Source of the DNA: Apostichopus parvimensis
Taxonomy: Eukaryota; Echinodermata; Holothuroidea; Aspidochirotida; Stichopodidae
DNA: 27,685 nucleotides
Assembly (NCBI GenBank): GCA_000934455.1
Contig: KN883607.1
Location: 52,643-80,327, forward strand
Direction: 5' to 3'
The notes under the pieces are model-generated. The model was not told the DNA's origin. It made no database searches and saw only the letters and a list, made by a program, of their open reading frames with translations. Numbering within the stretch: position 1 is the first letter of the stretch; each line of letters starts with the position of its first letter. This document shows, piece by piece, positions 1-11,233 of this stretch. A program made the translations under genes and the position numbers.

Positions 1-299
1 CAATGTTATCATTCCACGCAGCGGTAGAACGCGACCACCGAGGGCACACTCCATTCTCAATTCTTCTTCTAGGCTTGGTCAAGCTGCACGTATTTTTCAA
101 CTAATCTTTTAATCGTTAACTCTTTGTAATTGCCATTTTTATTACCTTTGTTTGGGGTTTTGAAACTTAGCAGTGTCTGGTCTGTACTGTGTTGTCTGTG
201 CACGTAGTAGTGTTTATGTCTTATTGTTCATATTGTTACCTTTTTTATCTGCAAGTTGGATAAAGTAAACTTTACGTACCATAGCCATTCATATGCATA

Positions 300-730
300 C
301 CTATTGACACAGAACATTGTAAACGTCGCTGCCCGATCAGCTGATTGTGATATCGAATTCAAACTGCGCTTGCGTGGATGCTATACCCGAGTATAGGTCA
401 CAGATATTAATAATATATTAATTTCTGTAGTGGAAGTAAACAAAAGTGGTAGTACGTATATATTGTACAACACATAACGGGTTACACGCAATGTAGCGAT
501 CATCCGATCTTGCTACAGTAAGTTTACGTATTATGTTGAGTCGACCACTAGCACTGGGCCCGAGATCCTAGTTAATATTGTCGCACTGTTGATATTGTAT
601 TACACTAACTACGGAACTGTTTCGCTTTGCAACTGTGTTCTCAATTTCCAAGAAAAGCGTCGAAAAATAGTTATGATTCGATTCCCTGCTTCGAGAATGA
701 GCCATGCGGATGGGCGATAACTTTAGCTAG
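300..730. promoter_or_regulatory. CpG-enriched stretch, possible promoter or noncoding first exon
   Basis: CpG dinucleotides are visibly denser here (roughly 25 in 430 bases) than in the introns downstream. The coding exon begins at a splice acceptor (AG at 2471-2472) rather than at a transcription start, so at least one noncoding 5' exon must lie upstream, either here or left of the window. A GTAAGT at 518-523 could be the donor of such an exon, but the base before it is A, which is not ideal, and I see no convincing TATA or initiator. Low confidence: methylated invertebrate genomes have patchy CpG content for other reasons. Confidence 0.3.
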
Positions 731-1796
731 CGAAGTTTGGTGTTCAGAAGAAAAGTTTGTCAAATAATGCAAGTTTTTCTATGGATTTGCAGAACTGCGA
801 CCGAAAGTTTCTTTTTGTAACATCACAATTCACGGTATTATTGACTTGAGGCAAACTCAAAGTTTGATGTAGGACATAAATACGAGACTATCGAGAGTAA
901 TACAACTTGTTGCCATTTCCATGTGTGTTTCAAACCACCTGAGTTGATTTTCAACCAAAACATCTTAAACCAAACGAAAACAAATCGTCTAGGATTTGGA
1001 TTTTATTTGTAACTCTATAAAGACTAAGGTAGAATTGATATCTAGCCACTCAAAATGTAACTGCTAGGCCAAAGGCCATGAGAGAATACTGAGAATTTGA
1101 CAGTTGTACAGCAAAGATTGCACTGTGTCGCGGTATCCTATCGAGTATCGATGCATATATTATATATTGGCTAGATAGTTCCCATGCAATAATGACATAG
1201 CTTGGCTACAACTGAATCACAGTTTCATGCAATAGCTAACGCAGACTAGCCTAGACCTAAGTTAGGGAGAAAAGAGTTTTGACATAGGCCTATAGCTGTG
1301 ATGATACCTGTACATTAGATCTAACGTTAAACTTCAAACTGTTGTCAACAAGAGACATCTATGTACTAGGCCAGAGCTTGTTAAACAAATTAGTACTGGC
1401 CCTACCATAGTGTAGCCTATAGCATATGATAGATTTAAATGAAGAACAATAGAGATAGAATAGAACATTATTAGGCTAGTAAACATTGACAGCTGAATGT
1501 TGTTTAGTTAATCCTACATGTTATTCTTGGTATATTTCACAGAAAAACAATTGACCTCCGAGCATAATGTTTGGTATAGTAACTATAGGGCTTGGTGGGA
1601 GAACTGTTAAATTGCAAGTGATGCAAATGACAAATGACCCAGTATCAGAAAGTGCCTCATTTTCCAGGGAAGCTTTGGAGATGAAGGGTCTGTAATGTTG
1701 CTATGGTTGCATTCTATATTATACACTAAGGAGCTGATATGGACTTTAATGTCTGCCTTTATTTTCTTTATTTGGTAACAAGAAATAAACATAGAA
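731..1796. other. Noncoding 5' flank or first intron
   Basis: AT-rich sequence without a usable reading frame or a convincing splice pair. It contains scattered AGGCCTA-type words (around 1070, 1285, 1370), common in some marine deuterostome genomes. No repeat boundary could be drawn. Confidence 0.5.
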
Positions 1797-2142
1797 GCAT
1801 AGGCGTTGGAGCCCAATTTGATTTGGGGGGCTGTAACGACTTGCCCGAAAAATATTACCAACATTTTCGCGCGCTCCGCGCGCATTCAACATGTTAATGT
1901 GCATATCATATAGGCATGCGTCGGTTATTCAACGCATGCCAATAACATACAATCATTTGCCGTGTTATCACCCTTCCATATTGGTTAGAATTATTGGGAA
2001 AGTCGTTACAATATTAATGATCATAATAATATCAGTTTAACCATTGAAAAACACATAGCAAATTATTTTTCTTTCAGTACCTGCCCAAAAAATTCTCAGC
2101 ATATTGCCCGAATTTTCACAAATTTTTTGGTTGGGGGGGCCA
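1797..2142. repeat. Dispersed-repeat-like element with GC-rich hairpins
   Basis: The block opens with AGGCGTTGGAGCCCAATTTG and contains TTGCCCGAAAAATATTACC, the GC-rich motif CGCGCGCTCCGCGCGC at 1868-1883, and closes with TTGCCCGAATTTTCACA and a G-run near 2133-2139. Repeated TGCCCGAA-type words and a small strongly GC-rich core in AT-rich surroundings are unlike ordinary intron. A 9-bp perfect stem (GGCATGCGT 1913-1921 with ACGCATGCC 1932-1940, 10-nt loop) lies inside. I believe this is an interspersed repeat of marine invertebrates, but I cannot name the family and the ends are approximate. Confidence 0.5.
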
Positions 2143-2472
2143 TGGCATTTTTATTTATACAGTTGGCCTAACTGTTGATATAATTGTCCCAGGTGTCTTA
2201 CATGGCTCTCTAAGTGTCCGGTCTTGGTCATGTTAGCAATAACAGGGAACTTGGAGGCCACTGAAAACTAAATATCTAGTTTAGCAATATTATGTAGGAT
2301 AACAATTTCCTTTCTCTGTTTGCTTCAACTATCGTTTCATCATGATCATCTCCCTTTTAAAGTAAAATAGCTTCATAGTTAAAAATACCTTGTCTTGTGA
2401 ATCTTAAAATTAAAATATACTGTACCATTGATTTGATTTTCGTTCTTTTCTTTTAATAATTATCATCTACAG

Positions 2473-3850
2473 AAGACGTAGTACTGATTAAGAATCCAAA
2501 ATGGCAGAAATCAAGAAGAAGCCACCAAGGCCACCTGCACCCAAGTTTAAAAAGTCAGGGAAAAATAAGGTACCTTCAAGTACGTTCACCATGCATTTCA
2601 ACCCACGACTTGTTGACGACGATGAAGATGATAATGGTAGTGACCCACTGCAAATATCGATAAGCAAGCCGCCAGTTAATTCAAACATTGACTCGAATAA
2701 ACATCCATCAAGTAATAGCCCAATCACAAGACCCAAATCACTGCCAAGTAAGCCAATTAAGAATAGTAACTTTCAAGATGCTGTCACTGCCCAACAAATT
2801 ACTCCAACCAAAAGCTCTCCTGTCTTGTCATCGCCCCCTCTGTCGCCTCCTCAGAGTGCCAACTCTAGGACCTCTATCAGTATGGGCGACGACCCCTTGC
2901 ACTCCTTTCAGGGGGAACAAGATCCATATGCCGACGCCTTCAAACAGGAAACAACTTCTTCTAAAGGGAGAAAGAGCAGAGAAAACTCCATGAGAGTGAA
3001 AGAATCAGGCCTGTTGACCGTAGAAAGTGAGATCTTAGCTGGAGATGTAAGCGACCATCACTTCGAAGGGATGTCGAACGATGGGTCTATTGATCCGCTG
3101 AACTTTTTGAGCCAGTTGATGGAAAAGGAAGGCTATTCAGAACAGCAGAAACCGGATGAAAAGAGCCGCGAGGGGAGAGACGGCACAGACGGTAAACAAG
3201 AAGTAAACAAGGTAAAGAGAAGTAAGGAAGGTTCACTGGATTTGGAGATAGATCCCTATTATTACAACCATCCCACCCCCGATGAGCTGCCAGATGAGCC
3301 AGTAGCACCCCAGAGGGAAAAGAATGCCCCCATATCATTCGCAGGACTCTTAGAAAAAGATGACAGCCGTCCTGCGAAGACCGTGTATATTACTGAAGAT
3401 GAGAACAGTTCATTGTCATCATCGTCAGACAAAGGGGAGATGGTGGAAAAGTCTTCCAAAATGAAACCGCCAAAGGAAATGACGACGTTTTCCAACGAGA
3501 GTAGGAAGATCGAAATTGAAAGTCCATCTCCTAAGGAGACAGATCTTCCCTCTGTTACCCCCTCTAAGACACAGTTGACTTCTCCTCCACCTGTACTCAC
3601 TTTGGGGGTCTTGACTATGATCCTTTTCATTTACATGGTTTACCCTCTCCCATCGTACCTGACTGGTCTTATATCCGGTATGGTGATTTCGTTTTTCGGT
3701 TCACTCGCTGTCATTTGGTTAAACCTTCCAGCTAAATCCAGAAAATTTGATGAAAGTTCTATCGATGATTCTGAACCTCTTGCAGCTCCAGGAGAGAGAA
3801 TGTCGGCAGAGAAAGTCAAATTAAAAGTGCAAGAGCAAAAAGAGCATTGG
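2473..3850 (+). CDS. TEX2: TEX2 exon A: N-terminal disordered region and membrane hairpin (coding 2501-3850)
   Basis: The acceptor is a pyrimidine-rich tract ending CATCTACAG (2464-2472). Translation starts at 2501: context CCAAAATGG has purines at -3 and +4, and an in-frame TAA lies at 2489-2491 inside the same exon, so no upstream extension is possible. The exon codes for residues 1-450 and ends in Trp450 before the donor GG|GTAAGTAC. Residues 1-360 are Pro/Ser/Lys-rich and probably disordered: a basic, proline-rich start (KKKPPRPPAPKFKK), an acidic patch DDDEDD near 39-44, and many SP/TP sites (about 104-117 and 341-364). Two hydrophobic segments (about 365-384 and 388-408) are joined by YPLPSYLTG and followed by basic AKSRK. 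This is the TEX2 ER hairpin; both ends should face the cytosol. From family knowledge, the N-terminus is poorly conserved, so the hairpin is the main identifier in this exon. Confidence 0.85.
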
Positions 3851-5183
3851 GTAAGTACTCAAAATTAGTAAGTCTTACTGTATGTTTTAAAACAAAAAAA
3901 ATCATGAGGAAGCAGTTTTATTCTGAAGTGCGATATTGTTCCACATTTGAGAAACACTTTCTCTTGAAAGTTTGTTTGTTTGTTGCTCCAAGATTCTTTG
4001 TTTTTAAAATACTTTGCCTACTGTTAGAAATAACTTGGGTCTGGAAGGGTTGCTGAAACCTTTAAACTTTTTGTTAGCTGGTATGGAATGTGTCTCTCAA
4101 AAAGGGATACAGCCTATACCTGTTGCGATGATTCAAGTGTATTTATGTGTAAGATATTGAAGTGAAGACACAGTACAACAGCACAGTAAACACATTGCAT
4201 AAAAAACATCAAGTATGGCCCTAAATAGCCTTTTAAAAAGAATTGACCAACTCCCTGCAAACAGTTTTATTTGTCTGTATCAAAGTATACTCTTTACCTG
4301 GTTGTGAGGTATGTTAGTCAACAATTAACAATGATAAACCTTCTTAATATTTAGTGAATTTCAGTAACACCCTGTAGTGACCTCAAATGACCTTCAATAA
4401 TGCCCAAAATGCTTTGTTTCACAATATGCCTTGTATAATCTATAATTTTTCATGCATAATATCATGGATATGAATGAGAGAAAGCATTTTAACACTGCTG
4501 ACAGACATTTCAAGCATCTCTATAACTGACTGGCCAAGTGGCCGTTTTGGCCCGTTAGTTAATCGTTCAAATATTTAAATTTTTGTGCACCGTGCAATGA
4601 AATGAAACTGATGTAAAGTACATTGCAGTTTTAGTCGAGACTTTGTGGTTGGAATTTTTCTTTTGATAGCCTACTGTTAGTTCATTTAGAAATTGAACTT
4701 GTCCTTCGTTGTGTAAAGGGAGTTCCCACTTGAGATTTCCAGCTACTTAATTTTTAACCAGTTAGTTTAATATGTAACGTTAAACGTTTATCATACTTCT
4801 GTACTGTATACATTAAAAACACTGCTGGGTTTGTGCTTCACTGTACTGTAGTCTGTACAGGTCTGTGTTAAGTGTGCATTTGGTTAGTTACAGTCTGGCA
4901 ATAAGTGTGTTCGTAGCGTGTCAAATATTTACAAGGTTTTTATGTTCTTGTTGATCTGTAAGTGAAGTGTATGTGTAATCCATCCTGGATACTGTGACCT
5001 ACTTAAACCTTGGATGCATGTTTAATACACACGGCTCACAATGAACAACAAAAGTGAAAGCTGTTCAAGATACTGTAGTCAGGATTTCAGAAATGTCACA
5101 AAGCAATTGGCACATAATGGTCCCATATTTGTAGACCCCTTGATGACCCCAAGTCTTGATGACCCCATTGTCTTGGCAACCGT

Positions 5184-5211
5184 CCAATGCGCCCTCTAGA
5201 GGGTAGGTGGC
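5184..5211. promoter_or_regulatory. CTCF-like candidate site
   Basis: The segment contains GCGCCCTCTAGAGGG followed by TAGGTGGC. It resembles the animal CTCF core (GCGCCCCCTGGTGGC) at most positions and includes a perfect 12-bp palindrome CCCTCTAGAGGG at 5192-5203. CTCF is present in bilaterians, but a single motif-like match by eye is weak evidence. Confidence 0.2.
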
Positions 5212-6155
5212 TACAAGGAGGTGGTAACCCATTACCTCTTCCTTTAACAAATTGTTATGATAATGGGTGCATAGTTGCAAATGGTGTTATGTTCAAGATT
5301 TTCCACTTTTTATAACACAAATATTGGCTATAATTATTTCTGTTTGTTTCTGAATGTTTTGGTCACCGTCCAAGAATGTTTTTCTCCGAATCACAATTTT
5401 GAATACCAAAGCTCTACCACATATATATCCTTAACCAACTACGAATCACTACCTCATTAATGTTATAACAGAGACTATTTAGAGGGGATCTGCCCCTTCC
5501 CTTTACCCTACTTGTAGGTTCACCTTTACAATCTCCTGGCTAGGAGCACAGACAGAAACTTTCAGGGGAAAAAAACAAGCAACAAACAACCTTTCAGAAA
5601 GAGGATTTACTTTACTATGTACATATCAATAGACCATCAAATGTTGCACATTACTACAGTATATATTTGTAGGAGAATAGATGCTCCTGAGCCTCTTATA
5701 CTGGTGGACTTGAACACACTTGCTACTAGTCAGCTTAGTTTGTAGTGGATGTATATCAAACATTATCTTTTGCAAGACTCTTTGACCCAGTTATTAGAGA
5801 TCACCCATTTATCTGACAATGTTTCCTATTGAATGGAAAGTGGTGTTGTTGGAGAGTTGTCAAATATTTTTGAAATGTTGTAAATAAAGTCAGGAATGGG
5901 TCATTGATTCATAACAGAACTTTGTTTAAAGGGGTTGGTGGCAGAAATCATTCGTTAGTTTTATAATTTGGTCAGGAATGTGTCTATTGAATGCTTCATA
6001 GTGCAACTACTGTACTTTACATTATGTGACATTGCCACACATGTAGATTTGTCATGGTGGATATTGGAAAGCTTTGGCATAGGATGTACATTTTGCAGAA
6101 GCTTTAATATCAGCCATTTTTTGGGGTTGGTGTCGACAAGTGAATTATTGCAGAC

Positions 6156-6216
6156 ACCCCCTGTCCCTCTCCCACTCCCCCCTCCCCCTACCCACTCCCC
6201 CTCCCCCTCTCTTCAG
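6156..6216. repeat. C-rich low-complexity tract (G-quadruplex potential on - strand)
   Basis: At least eight runs of three or more C separated by one to four bases, ending CTCTCTTCAG. The minus strand therefore has many G-runs in the spacing needed for a G-quadruplex. It also looks like a polypyrimidine tract with an AG, but what follows has no useful reading frame. Confidence 0.6.
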
Positions 6217-9200
6217 GACTCATGTAACTAACTGTCAGAAGAGCTGAATTTCTCTGTTTTGTTTCTGACTTGTAACTTTGGATAGTTGCCAAATGCCAAT
6301 CAGGTAAATGTGTGTAAAAGTTTAAGGCAAGGAATCGCAACGCTTTATGATTTCAAAAAATAACATTCTGTGACTTCATTCTAGGGTCAGTTTATACTGT
6401 ACATTGTAGAGCCCATTACACCTTCGTCTTTTACTGGTAACCTTAGGCTACTTAAAGGTCATGAAGGCTGTCCTCAAATGTGTTAGGATCAAACATTGAT
6501 GACTGATCACTCATGTTCATCTCATCATCACCCTGAATGTAGTGTTTGTATCAGGACAGCCAGTAGTTGTCTCATATAACACTCATGAATGCCTCTGGAA
6601 ATTGGGAGTTATTTGGATCAGACAGATGTTCTAGAAATTAAAAGCAATAGAAAAAAAGTTTAAAATAGCAATATTTAGGAATATTGGGGAGGTTGTACTG
6701 CTCAATGATGGCCTTTAAGAAGTTAAGCTGACCCTAAACATTGGATGTATGTGTGCATTCAATAGAAACATTATGATTACTGTATATATTGTGTGTGTGT
6801 GTAAGGGTGGCTGTGTGTGTACAAGTAAATTTATTTTACAATAGCTTCATCTATTGTCTTGTACCAGGGTCACATGCATCTTAATAATACTACTAGTTCA
6901 TTTACTAATGCAGCAAATATGGAATGCTGGTCATTTTCCAAGCATTATATTCAAAGTAAATTGCATCACAATGCTTGGCAAAGTTGATCAACTAGACTGC
7001 AAGTGTACAGTACATACAATGGGCTGTAAATTTACTGTCTAACTGACATGGATAAACAATGACTCTTCCTTAGTACTGACATGTATGTTTGAAGTACTTA
7101 ATTTGTTTGTTGCATGATCATAAATAATTCCAATGTCTGTCTGTAGTTCTAGTGTAGAGTGTTTATAGACACATGTATGTACATATTACTCAGTGACATG
7201 CATGAACGTACAGAGAAATTTCTTTTACCGTGGTACAGTACAGACAGTGATCTGTGATATCAACTACTAAAGTTCTGTATACATGTGATAGACTTGCTAA
7301 GTAGACACATGTACTGTATGCCAACTGGCTCAAAGTGTACTTCATTGTAAAGTGTGACTTAGCAAACAGTTTGTACCGATAGAGCGGAAAGATTGTATGT
7401 AGAAAGAATTTAGTTGTCACAACATGACAGAACAACGCACAATAAGATGCTCAGGGTTCAATTACTCTGCAATTAAATCATATAATTCACTAAATGGTAC
7501 AATGAAGCATGAATATTCAGTGTTTTTATCCATTGTAAAATGAGGAAAAAATGGGTTCTCACCAACAATGATCTAAATAATTCAGTTTGTGCATGGGTAG
7601 AAGAAGCAGACAAAAAAGTGTTTCGAGGTCATTTTGAGTTTGTTATGTAGTGAAATATGAAATTGGTTGGAAGGTATGACTTTTTCTCTCAGCTAGATTT
7701 TACACCTTCTCTTTAAAAGACCTTACCTATACATATACCTATATATTGGTTGCACAGGTCAGAGAGGGTCAAGGGTTATCACTGTGTATGATGGTAGCAT
7801 TGCCTCTCATTAAGTTAAACCCAAGGGTCATATTGTGTTTAATTTGCAAGAGGCAGTGTTGTGACAGGCAACAGTATTTATCTTAAAATGGAGTGATTAT
7901 AGATCTATCTCTTACTCATCCAGACAACATTTGGTTTTTTCTTTTTGCATGATACAGTACTTAAGTTACAGTAGATGATACAAATCTCTTTGCAAAAGTC
8001 AGTCGAGCCAAAACTACTGTAGACCCTCAGTATTGTTGTGGGCCACAACATTACTGATGGTCTACAGTAGTTGATGATCATAGAGTATGGTCTCATCAAA
8101 CCTACTGCACATGATGCGTCCAATTGAGACAAGTTTATTTTGAGTCTGTACTGAGATCCAGCACTGTTCTTCCTATAGATAGCAAGCTCATTTAAATTAC
8201 TCCCAAAATTTGAGCAGACTTTACCAGAATTGTCCAAACCACGTTTATTAAGCGTACATACTAATTCTGAGGAGGAAATACAATAGTTTGATGGCTCAAA
8301 ATTGAGCAAATCTCAGCAAGATCAGTAAAATCAATCCTTGGCCTTTTGACCTAGTTTGTACAGTAATACTGCATCAACAAGGGCATTGTTGTTTTATTGT
8401 AGGTCTAACTGTTTTACAGTTTATCATTTAGCTTTCCTGTACTCCATACGTGTATTGTCCATATTTCTGTGCTACTCAGCAGTTCGACACTTCATAATGA
8501 ACTGCTGTTTCTGTTAGAACTGTTTAGCTGAGAATTTTCTTTTCATTTACTTTCACTTCTGCATATCAAAAGTAGGTCTGTGTAGATAAACCTAAGAATT
8601 CTTACAAACTTCAATACTCAATAAAGGATGTCATGTACAGTACAGGTACTATAGTTCATTATAAGCTGATTTGGCGTTCGTTTGCAATATGCAAACGCTA
8701 AATTTTAATATTTAATGCGTACTTGAATATTTCATATAAACTTGAATATTATAAGAAAGTATGCCTGTCTTTTGGACAGAAAATATGTTGTTATATCCAG
8801 CATCTTGGAACAGGCTCTGAGTATGCAATACAATTTGAGTGTTACAGTACATTAAGTGAACTATTACTTAAAGGAAGCTGAGGAGTTGAGAAGTGTTTCC
8901 AGGTTCATGAACATTATGAGGAAGGCCACTTTCTGGTCAAAGTAGAACACAGTAATGCAATTTTGGAACTGTCTTCGTAGGTGTGCCTTCCCCTTAGTAT
9001 CAGAATAGATTGATAGATTTAAATACATCATATTTAAATTATGTTATGTAGCTAGCCATCCGGATCGTAGTGAGTGAAATATTCAGGCCTAGATTTTATT
9101 TAATAATATATTTAATCAAGTTTTCACTTTGTTGGCATTCTCATGAATTACAACAGCAGATTCATGAGGTGCTAAGCATGAATATTACAGTAGTTTCACT

Positions 9201-10007
9201 AGGCTATGCGCTGTAAATTAAGTTGACTTGTAGTTTGCTATCAAATCTAGGTTATATACAGATGTATCCAAGATTTGACCTTGGCATATCACTGAGATTT
9301 AAACATGCCAGTTAAAGCGTTAGAAAAGAGAGTCCTATGTCTTGCTACACAATATTCATCAGGCCAATTGACAACACATTACAAGGTCTTGTGTCATAGT
9401 CTACACTGACCAGCAACTCTGTGTACACAGTTGGTCAACACCGCCCAGTACTGTTTGGTCAAATTGAACACATCTTGCTGAATGTAAACATCTTGAGCCA
9501 GCTTGTTTACTTGCTAATTTCCTTTCTGTTGACATTGTCTTTTCCCTATGTTTGTGCTTTGGTCAAACTTTAATTAAATAGGTAATTTGCCATAAGATAT
9601 GGTACTGTTAGTACAATACAATTGTGTACAGTGTAGGTACGCTGTAATATAAAATCTCAACACAGCTTACAATAGTATGATAGTCTAATTGCAAGTTGCT
9701 TTTAAGGACGTAAATACCAAGAGGTTTATCTCAGTTAATTACTTTGTCCGAAAACTGATGTTGGTAATGTTTGCTCGCTTGCCATTTTGGATTGAGTTAG
9801 TAGGTTGATGAAAATGTGCCATTCTTTGCAGTTTGTAAGATTTCAACACTCGACTTAAAGTAACATACAGTATATCCGCGGGTGTTGTACATGTGCTTGA
9901 GTTTTGGATAATGTACAGATTAAAAATGCATTTGGTAACTGTTTACCTTGCATATTAAGTTTACTTGGTGACTTTCTCTATGTGTTAAGTTACTTGGTGA
10001 GCTTTTC

Positions 10008-10068
10008 ACCCTGCTTATTACCCTGCATATTACCCTGCATATTACCCTGCATATTACCCTGCATATTA
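10008..10068. repeat. 12-bp tandem repeat (ACCCTGCATATT)n
   Basis: Five consecutive units of ACCCTGCATATT or ACCCTGCTTATT. The corresponding stretch in the other copy (12959-13019) also has five units but with different variants and a 2-base deletion, so the array is variable between the two copies. Confidence 0.9.
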
Positions 10069-10146
10069 ACTTAGGATAAGAATAGGAGCAAACATAAGTT
10101 GTAGCAAAAATTTCTCAAATACTTCTCAAATACTTTTTGGTGTCTT

Positions 10147-10840
10147 ATTAGCTGAATTAGTTGAGCTTTTGTCATGGCAATGTGTCTGTCTATCTGTCAA
10201 CAGTTGTTGAAAGGCCACCGTGCGTATGCGGTTTGATCGTTTCTTGTCAAACTTGGTGAGGTAATGACGCATATCAAGATGTTGATACTCATGCTAGCAA
10301 AAAGTAGGTCAAAGGTCATTTGGGGTCAAAGAGAGGTCAAACAGTGAAATCACACAAAAGCCTACTCCTCCTTGGGTTAATGTTTTGAATTTTATCAAAC
10401 TTGGTCACAGTGTACAGTCACTGATTGGTCATAAAAGTTCCCGTTCTTAATTTAGATGTCAAAGGTCAGCTGAGGTCACATGAGGTCAAAACTTGAAACT
10501 CATATCAAAGCCTACTCTGACAATTTTTGTGTATATTGTGATTTTAGTTGGCCATGGGGATCATCAGTTAGTGGGCCACAATAGTGATTAACTTGTAATA
10601 TGGTCAAAGGTCATCTCAGGTCATCTGAAGGATATCAAATACTGGCCCAGAAACGGTTACAAAGATGGGTCAATGTGTGTTTTTGGAGCATCACCAGCTG
10701 GGTTTTTTAACTAGGTTTCCTTCTCAACTGGGCCCAACTAGGTTCTCAACTGAGACTCCTCTCAACTAGGTCCTACTGGGTTCCTGTCATTGTAACTGAA
10801 CTGAGCTATTTAACTAGGATTTCTGTCATCACAATGCCTG
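10147..10840. repeat. Interspersed-repeat-like block with AGGTCA arrays (left copy)
   Basis: The block starts near TTAGCTGAATTAGTTGAGCTTTTGTCATGGCA and ends near CACAATGCCTGAGCTGAG. It carries a GTCTGTCTATCTGTC run, many GGTCA words and a degenerate series of CAACTAGG/CAACTGGG words at about 10707-10820. The matching block of the other copy is 13084-13790. The repetitive internal texture suggests an old interspersed element, but I cannot name it. The ends are approximate. Confidence 0.45.
10306..10623 (+). promoter_or_regulatory. Cluster of nuclear-receptor-type AGGTCA half-sites
   Basis: A perfect DR1 (AGGTCAAAGGTCA) lies at 10306-10318. Three AGGTCA half-sites, each separated by 4 bases, lie at 10463-10468, 10473-10478 and 10483-10488 (two overlapping DR4 arrangements). 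A further DR1-like plus DR4 set lies at 10601-10623. These match known binding geometries of RXR partners (DR1 for HNF4/PPAR/RXR, DR4 for TR/LXR). Function is not shown; the sites lie in a repeat-like block. Confidence 0.4.
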
Positions 10841-10953
10841 AGCTGAGTCTGGATGTATACTGTAAAGCAGGCTCAACTACGCATCAACAACATGATGTTC
10901 AGTTACTACATCTAACAGTAGTAAGCCATCTTGAGATAATGTTTTTATCCAAC

Positions 10954-11233
10954 CAGCATGTCACCTACTTACACTCCCACTCACAACATACACGTATACC
11001 AGCTTCACTACATGAGAAAACCAGTAAAAGACAAACAGTTTTCTTGCAGTACAACATTATATTTTATTTCTTGAAGTACAACTAACCATTACCCAGCATG
11101 TCACCTACTTACACTCCCACTCACAACATACTTGTACATACCAGCTTCACTACATGAGAAAGCAGTCAAGATGAACAGTATTCTTGCAATACAACATTAT
11201 TTATTAACTCTTGGAGTACAACTAACCATTACA
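10954..11233. repeat. Two tandem units of about 140 bp
   Basis: CAGCATGTCACCTACTTACACTCCC begins at 10954 and again at 11094, giving a 140-base period; each unit ends near CAACTAACCATTAC. The pair is also present in the other copy (13897 and 14044 starts, 147-base period), so this small duplication is older than the separation of the two copies. Confidence 0.88.

Noticed and set aside
2921-2950. Possible FFAT-like (VAP-binding) motif DPYADAFKQE in the N-terminal region
   Set aside because: It matches the FFAT core only at the central D-A positions and lacks the aromatic pair and acidic flank.
3851-3868. Read-through of exon A to a stop at 3866
   Set aside because: GTAAGTAC is a strong donor, and splicing to 15538 restores the conserved TEX2 sequence.
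7905-8309. 134-codon open frame on the minus strand in the large intron
   Set aside because: No recognisable domain, intron-like base composition and several TACAGTA words inside; no sign of coding bias.
8679-8697. Small hairpin CGTTTGCA-ATA-TGCAAACG
   Set aside because: A perfect 8-bp stem with a 3-base loop, but isolated, with no flanking RNA-gene features; may be chance or part of a decayed repeat.
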